A stretch of 21,876 nt of DNA, taken from the NCBI GenBank assembly GCA_021157555.1, contig JAGGWL010000137.1, positions 1-21,876 of the forward strand, in the 5' to 3' direction. Shown here one piece after another: positions 14,719 through 21,876 of the stretch; position 1 is the stretch's first letter, and every line of letters starts with the position of its first letter. The translations under genes and the position numbers were made by a program. The notes under the pieces are model-generated. The model ran no database searches and had not been told where the DNA came from. It was given only the letters and a program-made list of their open reading frames with translations. The stretch is from Deltaproteobacteria bacterium. Its GTDB lineage: Bacteria > Desulfobacterota > Desulfobacteria > Desulfobacterales > BuS5.

Positions 14719-16208
14719 GACATTATGTCAGAAGGGGAGTCGGTGACAGGAAGCGACACGGTAAAGGTAGTTCCTTTACCGGAACTACTTTCCAAATGGA
14801 TATATCCGCCCAGTTTCCTGATTATTCCTTTTGAAACGGATAGTCCCAGTCCGGTTCCCTTGCCTTGGCCCTTTGTTGTAAAAAAAGGCTCGAATATACG
14901 GGATTGAATATATTCCGGAATTCCAGATCCGTTATCTTTCACTTCAACTGCAACGAAATTTGGAATTCTATTTTTACGGATCGAAATACGGACAATACCT
15001 CCAGGTGGGAGGGCATCTACAGCATTAAGTATTAAATTTACAAATACCTGTTTAAGCATTTGCTCATCGCCATGTATGTTTGGAAGTTTTTTATCGAAAT
15101 CAAGTTCTAATATAACCTTGGCAAGTTTAACCTGATTTGCGACAAGCCGAACCGAATCATTTACAATTTTTTCTATTTTCAAAGGTTTAATATTGGTTTT
15201 ACTTTCCCTCGCGAAATCGAGTAATCCCTTGACTATTATTCGTGATCTTTCGGCTTCATTAATTATATCATCAATCATTTCCAATTTTTCATTATCCGGT
15301 AATATTTTAAAATCTTCTTTAAGCATTTCAGCCGTCAGCATTGTATTATTCAGGGGATTATTAAGTTCATGTGCCACCCCTGCAACCAGGGTACCGATGG
15401 CCCTTAATTTATGGGATTCCAGGATAATGTTATGCCGGTTGTTAAGCTCCTTTGTCATCCGGTTAAAGGCATCTGCAAGTCTTGAGAATTCATCTTTATA
15501 TTTACTCTTCGATACAATAGGTGAAAAATCACCTTCTCCTATTCTTTTAGTGTACTCCATTACGCGCTTGAGATTTATCATCAACTGTCGAGTAAATAAA
15601 ATTACAAAAACAACCATTACAAGCAGCAAGATTGATATAAATAAAAAAGGGATTCTCTTGGCCAGTAAAAACATATGGGAAACAGAGTTACGTTCTTTTT
15701 TAACAAACTCCTGCGCAAATGATACCATTTGTCCGCCATATTCCCGAAGCATTGGTACAATTAAATCCCTGCTTTTGCTATCTTTGGCATTTTTAAGCTT
15801 AACCAGTTGATTCCAATAGCTCAACATGTACTCAGATTGTATCTGAAAATTTTTTTCCCCCATAATTTTTTTAATTGTTTTTTTATTTTCGTTCAGAACT
15901 TTTTTTGCTCTGTTCAAATATTCGAAAGCCTCATCAAGATCAGTTCCGTAGAGAAGGTAATTCTTTTCAAAACGTCGAGCCTGCTGTATTTCAGCCAAAT
16001 AATTATCAGTAATTACAAGAAATTCTATCGTATCCTCAAGTGTTGAAATTATCCAGAAAGACCAGAGAGATATGACCACACATAAAATGAAGAAAAGGGA
16101 ATAAGAAACGGCTATTTTGGTTCTTATACTAATTGAAGCACGTTTTTCTGATTGGAAATTTTTCGCCTTTTTATTATCATCCGATTTCATAGCAGGCTGT
16201 AGATACAT
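14712..16208 (-). CDS. Membrane-bound sensor histidine kinase (HAMP-HisKA-HATPase)
   Basis: With the ATG at 16208 the protein has 498 residues. It has a charged cytoplasmic start, TM1 at about 32-54, a mostly helical extracytoplasmic sensor of about 130 residues, TM2 at about 186-206 and a HAMP linker. HisKA has the phospho-acceptor His280 (GVAHELNNPLN). The ATPase domain has its N-box NLILNAVDAL from 391, DNGSGI at 425-430 and GTGLGLSVSKG at 451-461, all intact. There is no PAS domain and no fused receiver. The frame opens at TTG 16238, overlapping the gene upstream, but AGAGGA six nt before the ATG points to 16208. It is the last gene of the cluster. The natural partner is the stand-alone receiver two genes upstream, with the PEP-synthase-like gene between them. 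Confidence 0.93.
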   Translation of the reverse strand: MYLQPAMKSDDNKKAKNFQSEKRASISIRTKIAVSYSLFFILCVVISLWSFWIISTLEDTIEFLVITDNYLAEIQQARRFEKNYLLYGTDLDEAFEYLNRAKKVLNENKKTIKKIMGEKNFQIQSEYMLSYWNQLVKLKNAKDSKSRDLIVPMLREYGGQMVSFAQEFVKKERNSVSHMFLLAKRIPFLFISILLLVMVVFVILFTRQLMINLKRVMEYTKRIGEGDFSPIVSKSKYKDEFSRLADAFNRMTKELNNRHNIILESHKLRAIGTLVAGVAHELNNPLNNTMLTAEMLKEDFKILPDNEKLEMIDDIINEAERSRIIVKGLLDFARESKTNIKPLKIEKIVNDSVRLVANQVKLAKVILELDFDKKLPNIHGDEQMLKQVFVNLILNAVDALPPGGIVRISIRKNRIPNFVAVEVKDNGSGIPEYIQSRIFEPFFTTKGQGKGTGLGLSVSKGIIRKLGGYIHLESSSGKGTTFTVSLPVTDSPSDIMSK

Positions 16209-16230
16209 CAAGAATCCTCTTTTTTTTATT

Positions 16231-18729
16231 TTATGCAAATACCCCGTATTCGCCTTTAAGAAAATAATTTACATAAAGCTTTACATTAGAATCTTTTTTA
16301 AAAACAGCATCAAGCTGGCTGGCGCAGATCATTAGCCGGCCAAGGATTTCCAGGGCATTTTCGGAATCCTGCCGAGGATAACTTCTCAGCCAGGCTGTGA
16401 CCAGATCTCCCTTTCGATTAACTTTAAATCCTGAGTGGCGCAGTACTAATTCTAAAAAATGAGCACGTTTCACTCTATTTTCATCACTAGCGCCACCACC
16501 CCTGAATCTGAAATGGACATAATTATTTTCCGTGCCGGGTCCGACCATGGCATCAACCATGGCATAATGATATGCAAACCTTGCATTTAGATTCATATAG
16601 TCTTTTGCTATGATTGCGTAATTTGTATCGGAAACGCTTCTTGGCCCCTTGTTCCCTCCAAGCACAGATTCCTTAAATTCAGACGGTATACCAGGCAGCA
16701 CTTTTTTCCAGTGCTCCGGCCAGAAAATTTTTTTATCAGATATGCCGCGCCACAATGCCTTGAATGGTAAACTATTCACATCTTTTGGCTCTACAGTTTT
16801 TGTGTTTTCCGGAACTGATTTATCAAGATCAATTAATTGAAATTTTATCGGTAGACCGGTTTTAAGCTTCCTGCTTTTTTTCTTCCACCCATGTTTTTGC
16901 TCATCTCCAAACCCAAACATTGAACGTACAGACATTTCATGCATGAATCTTAAAGTATCGTGGATAGACTTACATGATTTTGCTTTGAAGGATGGAGCAT
17001 CAGGATCCACAAGATTAAGTCTAAGAACAAAATTATAAAGCGGGCCGGATTTTTCATGACGGTTTTCAGATGCTATTCTGGCCAGGACTCTCTCTCTTAC
17101 GCCGACCCAGCGAATTCCGCTGTAGATTTTTCTTTTGGTTGCATTGACGCTTAGGATATTTTTCTTTAAGAGTATTTTTGCATTTGGTCCAAGCCTGAAA
17201 ATAGCAGGCACCGAAAATTCCCTGACCAGAGTCGCCAGATGCCCCACCGGATTTCCTTCCATAACAAGTAAAGCTGCAATTTTAGGCAGCACAGAGGCAA
17301 ATTCCGTTCCTGGTTTTTCTATAATAACAATAGTTCCTTCAGGAACATCAGAAATGTCAGATTCAGGAGCTAAAAACTTTACAGGCCCTTCAGCACGGCC
17401 TGGAAAAATTGTAATCCCGCCCTCAAGTATAGGCAGGACATCTTTTTTCTTTGCAAGTTTGGCGGCAGCCTCTTCAGCCGTATGGGGTATGCTCAACTTG
17501 CGCGCTTGTAATAAATATATCTTTCCATCTTTGGCCATCGCCCATTCTATATCCAGATCAGAATTAAATTTTTTTGCCGCTTCAAGCGCCAGAGCTGCAA
17601 TTTCGAGAAGCTTTTCGGTTTTAATATAATTTACTGCAGTATCTGCTTCAGTCTCCTTTCCGGTCTCCCTGGATGCCGGGATTGTTTGTAAAAGTTGCGG
17701 GTGCGGTTCTTTTGAAATAAAAAATGTATCTGCCGATTCTTCTCCTTTTACCATCCTGTCTGCAAGACCAGGCACAGCATTTATAACCATGGTATTTGAG
17801 TCGGAATCTTTTATATTCGACGTGTATATAACTCCTGCGGCAACAGGATCAACCATCGACATAAAAAGAACGCCCATAGGTGTATCTATTTCGTGCAAAC
17901 CGCTGTGGAGTCTGTATCTAACTGCCCGCTCTGTAAACCTGCCAGCCAGAACTTCCAGATAAGCTTTGACAAGATCTTCTGCATTAACCCGGAGTTTGCT
18001 ATCAAACTGACCCGCAAATGAATGTATTCCGTCTTCATAAACTGCTGATGATCGAACTGCCCATAATACATCATAAGAATCTTTTGTAACAAGATCGGCA
18101 TATTTATTTATTTCTTTTTCAATCTCTTCAGGAACATGCGCTTCTCTTATCCACCGGCGGATGGTTTGAATTCTGGATTTAAATTGATTTTTATCAACAG
18201 TTACATCAAGATTCTTTAGAAGAATACGTATCCGCTCCTGCAGATTATTTTTTTCAAGTATTAAATTATAGGCAACTGTAGTAACAATAAATCCGGAAGG
18301 AACCGAATCTCCTAAATGTTGCTTCAAAAAGTATACTCCTGATGCCTTTCCGCCAATTAAATCAGGATCAGGCATTGCATGGCTGCCGATCTCAAGCGCA
18401 AGCGGCCGGATTTCGGTAGACTTACCTTTCTTAAACAATTTATCTGTTTCATTTCGGAGTTGAAAAATTATTTCCGATAAATCGGAATACCGGTTTCCAG
18501 TAAGCAGATTAAGTTCCTGAGCCATGAGTAATGTTTCCGTAATGAGTCTTCTGACAGAACGTTTTATTCTCGCATCATAGTGACGCATATGGCTTAAATC
18601 AGCTTCAAGATCATTTAAAATCTGTAAAGCGCTGCCATTTTTATTTAATAATGCGCGCAGAGTTTCATAGCGAAACCTGAAATTATAGTCCATTTCGTAA
18701 TTTGCGATGTTTTTAGAATTCAAATTCAT
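16231..18729 (-). CDS. PEP-synthase-like phosphotransferase with unknown C-terminal domain
   Basis: An 832-residue relative of pyruvate phosphate dikinase and PEP synthase. A helical N-terminus (1-110) precedes a PPDK-type ATP-grasp domain (about 112-412) with LIGGKASGVYFL, VRSSAVYEDGIHSFAGQFDS (225-244), GVIYTSN and DIEWAMAKDGKIYLLQARK. Next is a phosphohistidine swivel domain (about 437-535) in which the carrier is His497 (EGNPVGHLATLVRE; the canonical form is T-S-H-A). The PEP/pyruvate-binding barrel is absent. Residues about 540-832 form a different, conserved-looking region with HFRFRGGGA (739-747). It should be able to transfer phosphate from ATP to His497, but the acceptor is unknown. 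It is not simply a PEP synthase. GGAG before the ATG fixes the start. Confidence 0.85.
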   Translation of the reverse strand: MNLNSKNIANYEMDYNFRFRYETLRALLNKNGSALQILNDLEADLSHMRHYDARIKRSVRRLITETLLMAQELNLLTGNRYSDLSEIIFQLRNETDKLFKKGKSTEIRPLALEIGSHAMPDPDLIGGKASGVYFLKQHLGDSVPSGFIVTTVAYNLILEKNNLQERIRILLKNLDVTVDKNQFKSRIQTIRRWIREAHVPEEIEKEINKYADLVTKDSYDVLWAVRSSAVYEDGIHSFAGQFDSKLRVNAEDLVKAYLEVLAGRFTERAVRYRLHSGLHEIDTPMGVLFMSMVDPVAAGVIYTSNIKDSDSNTMVINAVPGLADRMVKGEESADTFFISKEPHPQLLQTIPASRETGKETEADTAVNYIKTEKLLEIAALALEAAKKFNSDLDIEWAMAKDGKIYLLQARKLSIPHTAEEAAAKLAKKKDVLPILEGGITIFPGRAEGPVKFLAPESDISDVPEGTIVIIEKPGTEFASVLPKIAALLVMEGNPVGHLATLVREFSVPAIFRLGPNAKILLKKNILSVNATKRKIYSGIRWVGVRERVLARIASENRHEKSGPLYNFVLRLNLVDPDAPSFKAKSCKSIHDTLRFMHEMSVRSMFGFGDEQKHGWKKKSRKLKTGLPIKFQLIDLDKSVPENTKTVEPKDVNSLPFKALWRGISDKKIFWPEHWKKVLPGIPSEFKESVLGGNKGPRSVSDTNYAIIAKDYMNLNARFAYHYAMVDAMVGPGTENNYVHFRFRGGGASDENRVKRAHFLELVLRHSGFKVNRKGDLVTAWLRSYPRQDSENALEILGRLMICASQLDAVFKKDSNVKLYVNYFLKGEYGVFA

Positions 18730-18762
18730 TATTACTCTCCATTATGAAGCAGGGACAAAATA

Positions 18763-19143
18763 TTATGCTCTTAGTTCTTTTGACGCACGCTTTATTATTG
18801 CCCTTAAATCAGCGGGCTTAAAGGGCTTTGCAATAAAATCAAAGGCACCTTTTGAAAGCGCTTCACGGGCTATCTCAACAGTAGCATAGCCGGTAATCAT
18901 TATTACCTTTGTATGGGCTGATTTTGCAAGAACCCGTTCAAGGATTTCTATACCGTCAATTTTTTCCATTCTAATGTCGGTTACCACAATATCAAATGGC
19001 TCTTCATCAAAACGGGCAAGGGCACTCTCGCCATTTTCAAATGTTTCAACGATGTCACCTGATTTTTCCAAAGCAGGTTTAAGCCGTTTGCCAACTATAT
19101 TCTCATCATCTATGACCATTATTTTAAGCTTTTTTGCTTCCAT
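18763..19143 (-). CDS. Stand-alone response-regulator receiver domain (CheY-like)
   Basis: A 126-residue single receiver domain with no output domain. The acidic pair Asp12/Asp13, phospho-acceptor Asp56 (VVTDIRM), Thr84 (MITGYA) and Lys106 (AKPFKP) are all present, so it should be phosphorylatable. Its sequence resembles the receivers of NtrC/AtoC-type regulators. It lies between a protein of unknown function and the PEP-synthase-like gene, 33 bp and 20 bp from its neighbours, and a histidine kinase closes the same cluster. With no DNA-binding domain, the output must be protein-protein contact or phosphorelay. Candidates are the flanking gene products. GGGAG before the ATG supports the start. 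Confidence 0.95.
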   Translation of the reverse strand: MEAKKLKIMVIDDENIVGKRLKPALEKSGDIVETFENGESALARFDEEPFDIVVTDIRMEKIDGIEILERVLAKSAHTKVIMITGYATVEIAREALSKGAFDFIAKPFKPADLRAIIKRASKELRA

Positions 19144-19163
19144 ATCTTTTCTCCCATTTCTAA

Positions 19164-20168
19164 TTACATCTGCCGTAAATCTCTATGAAATAGATTACGG
19201 CCTATTAAAATAAGGTTATCTTCAATTGTTTCAGATGCGGCACCAAGACTCCAGGCAAGTTGGCCGTAATCTGTTTTTTCTATATGGAATCCTGATGAAA
19301 GGATATTTTCTATTTTTACAGAGTGATCTGCAAAAACAAAGATAAAATTCGACTTTTTATAATCGCTTGCGGTTGCTTCTAATCGAAATTGAAAATCTGA
19401 TTTCAAAGTATTAAAACTTAGGCTATATTCGCTTGCTGCAGCAATCCAGGTTGCAGCCTTTTTTTCATTTTTGGAATCTTGTAATGCTCGGCCATTATAT
19501 ACATCCATAAGGAAATATTTAAGTGGAATAGAGTTAATATCATCAAGGGTACGTATTTTTGGTGAAACAACAGCATCTTTCCACAGGTCAATTAGATAAA
19601 TATTACTGCCTGGATCTTTTGAGATACCGCTTTTAAAAAGAGCCTCGCTTTTTAAAATATTTTTTGTTTCAAGAGATTTTAGAACATAAACATAAATTTG
19701 TAGCATGAAATCCATTACGGTTTCGCCTGGATCAGATGGATCTCCTTTAAACCATTTTAGTACTTCAGAAAGCAACTTATACTCAGGATCTACTGAGTTT
19801 AAGTCAGATGAATCTTTATTATTATCAAAACTCTTTTCTTCAGAATATCCACCCCCGCCAAGCAACTCTTCGGCCTTTAGCTTGTGCTTATCGTACTGTG
19901 TGTATAATTCCTTACCACTTTCCGGAGCAAGCACGCATGCATCATAAATCATCAAGTCCAGCCTTTCCACCACATTGTCGATAAGAGAGGTTACATAGTG
20001 ACGATCAAGGATGTATTCTCCAAGAATTTTCTCATACCCGTCCTCAAAAAGATCTAACAAGGCTTGAGCATTTTCAAGCAATTTTCTAAAGCGGATCGTT
20101 TCTATGCAAAAATCTATAATATCAGGATTTTTATGCTTGACAATTTTCAGCTTTTCTAAAATATTCAT
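19164..20168 (-). CDS. Conserved-looking protein of unknown function in the signalling cluster
   Basis: I do not recognise this 334-residue protein. It has no signal peptide or membrane segment and is probably cytoplasmic. Residues 1-85 look helical and are rich in Leu, Ile and charged residues. A hydrophilic low-complexity linker containing GGGG and runs of Ser/Asp/Asn covers about 100-125. The remainder mixes helices (about 130-180) and an alpha/beta part with aromatic residues (about 210-310). There are no evident catalytic motifs and only one Cys pair of positions, so a metal site is unlikely. AAGGAG 8 nt before the ATG gives a confident start. The 20-bp gap to the receiver gene and 45-bp gap from the kinase-like gene place it in the cluster. 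It may be an adaptor or the receiver's target. Confidence 0.8.
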   Translation of the reverse strand: MNILEKLKIVKHKNPDIIDFCIETIRFRKLLENAQALLDLFEDGYEKILGEYILDRHYVTSLIDNVVERLDLMIYDACVLAPESGKELYTQYDKHKLKAEELLGGGGYSEEKSFDNNKDSSDLNSVDPEYKLLSEVLKWFKGDPSDPGETVMDFMLQIYVYVLKSLETKNILKSEALFKSGISKDPGSNIYLIDLWKDAVVSPKIRTLDDINSIPLKYFLMDVYNGRALQDSKNEKKAATWIAAASEYSLSFNTLKSDFQFRLEATASDYKKSNFIFVFADHSVKIENILSSGFHIEKTDYGQLAWSLGAASETIEDNLILIGRNLFHRDLRQM

Positions 20169-20213
20169 TGCCGTTTCTCCTTAAGCAAAAACATTTTTTT
20201 TAAAAATAACAAT

Positions 20214-21014
20214 CTATCTAAAATCACTAGCAGCATGTACTTCAACGTACTCTACACCATTAACGCCCCCGGCTAATTTTTTAATCACTCCGGCTATTTT
20301 CTGTTTTGTTCTTTTTTTTATTTTTACTTCAACAACTATCGTGCTGCCATCCGCCCTCACTTTTACATCCGGAAATTGTTCCATCAAAACTACCCGCGCT
20401 CTGCAGGCCAGGTCTTTATTCTTGAGGCAATTAATAGAATAAGTGATAGGTTGAAATTTACGATATACCGTCATACCAGCGATGTTTTTAGTTGCTTCAT
20501 CCTGGTCTATCTGACTCAAATTTATCACCATATCATAATTGGAAGGATCTGTTTCATCCAGACCGAAAGCATCCAAAGACCATTGTTTACGTTTTTTTAC
20601 CTTACGTTTAAGCAATGTTTCTATTTTATCCGCCGAGCCACCTGCTTCTGAAGATAACTGAGAGGCCAATTTCTTAGAATCAGAGAGAACTCGCACCTTT
20701 ATGAGGTGAGAAACACCCAGAACATAAAGATGGGCAGCCAAACCATGGCAAACTACGTTGTCTCCCAAAAGTTTTCCAACAGTTGCTTCTTCTATGCAGG
20801 CAAGGAGCCTGTTTCTGAGTTTGGCTGAAAGACCGAATAAAGACGGAGTTTCTTCGAGCGCTTTGATAACTTGTCCCTTTTGAAGATTAAATTTTTCAGC
20901 TATCGGAGCCAAAATTTCACGATCCACATAATTGTATTCAGTCGCTTTTGCTATTTTTTTACTAATTTCCCTGCCCGTCTCATAAGAATCGGAAGAAATA
21001 ATAATTATAGGCAT
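20214..21014 (-). CDS. Cytidylate-kinase-like protein with altered P-loop and BON-like tail
   Basis: A 266-residue paralogue of the gene just upstream. The kinase fold covers about 1-190. The P-loop region reads SSDSYETGREIS (7-18), with Arg15 where the neighbour has the Walker Lys, so nucleotide binding or catalysis may be lost or changed. Shared blocks include DNVVCHGLAAHL (85-96), KVRVL and the lid-like RKQWSLDAFG (142-151). Residues about 200-262 look like a BON domain (VRADGSTIVVEVKIK...VNGVEYVEVHA), a small fold usually linked to membrane or ligand binding. It may be a regulatory pseudokinase partner of its neighbour. GAGGA 7 nt before the ATG fixes the start. The family is PF13189-like by my reading. 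Confidence 0.82.
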   Translation of the reverse strand: MPIIIISSDSYETGREISKKIAKATEYNYVDREILAPIAEKFNLQKGQVIKALEETPSLFGLSAKLRNRLLACIEEATVGKLLGDNVVCHGLAAHLYVLGVSHLIKVRVLSDSKKLASQLSSEAGGSADKIETLLKRKVKKRKQWSLDAFGLDETDPSNYDMVINLSQIDQDEATKNIAGMTVYRKFQPITYSINCLKNKDLACRARVVLMEQFPDVKVRADGSTIVVEVKIKKRTKQKIAGVIKKLAGGVNGVEYVEVHAASDFR

Positions 21015-21038
21015 GATTACATCCTCTCACTTAGCTCT

Positions 21039-21851
21039 TTAGATTGCATTTTGGGGGATGGGTATCCCGGCATGCACTTCTAAATTATTAATACCCTTTA
21101 TCTCGCTTTTTATGTTCATGATTATTTTTTTCAATTTACTGCTTTGAGCGTCACTCTCCTTTGTGTAAACGAGCACGTTGCCATACTCACTTGTCACTCC
21201 AACATCAAAGAATGAATCCACTATGGCCGCCTTAACCTGACAGGCCATGGCCAGATCATCCATTTTTTGCTGGCCGCTTTCAGTAGTTTTAAATTGTTTG
21301 TTCAAAGCAGCCTGACAAACAAAATCTACGGCATCAGAAACTGTCAGTTTCTGGATATGAATTATTAAATCATACAGTGAACTGTTCCAAGGATCAATCC
21401 CATAAAGGGCTTTAGACCATTTTCTACGCTCCTGATCATCCTTTTCTAAAAGCGTATGGGCCTCATCCGCACTTATATGTTCCCTTTGTTTTTCAGCCTC
21501 AACTCTGTCTGCCATATCAGCAATAATTCTTACTTTGAGTACGTGAGGCACACCAGTGAGCAACAAGTGACCGGCAAGGCCATGATAAACAATATTATCC
21601 TCGACAACAAGAGATGCCAAGGCGCTGCGAATGTAGGCAATAAAAATATATTTGCCGTGTTTAAATTGCCCCAAAATTGAGGGAGCATCATGGATAGCAC
21701 GAATTAATTTTACCTCTGGAATATGAAAGCGCTTACTTGCATCCAGAAGAACATCCCGACTGATACACTTATAACCCAAACGTTCAGCTACTTTTTCAGC
21801 AACTTTTTTACCATTACTGTATGATCCGCGTGATATCGTTATTATAGCCAT
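21039..21851 (-). CDS. Cytidylate-kinase-like family protein with BON-like tail
   Basis: A 270-residue P-loop protein of the cytidylate-kinase-like family. The phosphate-binding loop SRGSYSNGKKVA (7-18, Lys15) is intact. Further family blocks are DNIVYHGLAGHLLLTGVPHVLKVRII (split over 85-110) and the lid region ERRKWSKALYG (141-151), followed by YDLIIH. A C-terminal extension (about 198-262) resembles the BON-like tail of its paralogue. Ordinary cytidylate kinase (Cmk) is shorter and has different NMP-binding motifs, so the substrate need not be CMP. AAAGGAAC upstream of the ATG is about a dozen nt away. A nearer ATG in another frame runs only four codons. It is the first visible gene of the six-gene cluster; its promoter lies beyond the window. 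Confidence 0.86.
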   Translation of the reverse strand: MAIITISRGSYSNGKKVAEKVAERLGYKCISRDVLLDASKRFHIPEVKLIRAIHDAPSILGQFKHGKYIFIAYIRSALASLVVEDNIVYHGLAGHLLLTGVPHVLKVRIIADMADRVEAEKQREHISADEAHTLLEKDDQERRKWSKALYGIDPWNSSLYDLIIHIQKLTVSDAVDFVCQAALNKQFKTTESGQQKMDDLAMACQVKAAIVDSFFDVGVTSEYGNVLVYTKESDAQSSKLKKIIMNIKSEIKGINNLEVHAGIPIPQNAI

Positions 21852-21876
21852 TTCATTTTCTGTTCCTTTCTTCTTA

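Noticed and set aside
21039..21851. Housekeeping cytidylate kinase (cmk)
   Set aside because: Length, lid motif and BON-like tail fit the cytidylate-kinase-like family rather than Cmk, and there are two copies in a signalling cluster.

Overview
The window looks like low-GC chromosomal DNA from a sulfate-reducer-like deltaproteobacterium (Desulfobacterota, probably near Desulfobacterales). This is inferred from gene content: a NifA-type sigma54 activator, an archaeal/eukaryal-type prolyl-tRNA synthetase, a four-cysteine L28, an HDOD protein, and tandem cytidylate-kinase-like proteins beside a PEP-synthase-like protein. No rRNA, tRNA, CRISPR array or intact transposase was seen.

Left part (1-7500). 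The window opens with a long imperfect palindrome abutting a NifA-type activator gene that has lost the front of its GAF domain. Convergent to it is a minus-strand protein-quality and envelope cluster, hsp20 > lon > rlpA. The control region upstream of hsp20 carries a perfect 37-bp tandem duplication. Divergent from hsp20 is a SulP anion transporter with an unusual hydrophilic insert of about 130 residues.

Middle part (7680-13600). A small alpha/beta hydrolase and proS form a likely plus-strand pair, followed by a bifunctional (p)ppGpp enzyme of the Rel/SpoT type. Convergent are rpmB (L28) and a zinc-ribbon plus HDOD protein. Two palindromic repeats of a dispersed-repeat type lie between rpmB and the HDOD gene.

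Right part (13600-21876). A 322-bp gene-free stretch with several nested inverted repeats, possibly a structured leader RNA, precedes a secreted cohesin-like/dockerin protein. That protein's dockerin is cut off in its second calcium loop. Beyond it is the most interesting block: a compact six-gene minus-strand cluster with gaps of 20-45 bp. In transcription order it encodes two paralogous cytidylate-kinase-like proteins with BON-like tails (the second with an altered P-loop), a 334-residue protein I do not recognise, a stand-alone receiver domain, a PEP-synthase-like phosphotransferase whose PEP-binding barrel is replaced by an unknown C-terminal domain, and a membrane histidine kinase. I infer a signalling or phosphotransfer system that joins a His-Asp two-component pair to a nucleotide-driven phosphohistidine protein and kinase-fold proteins. 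Its substrate and output cannot be read from sequence.
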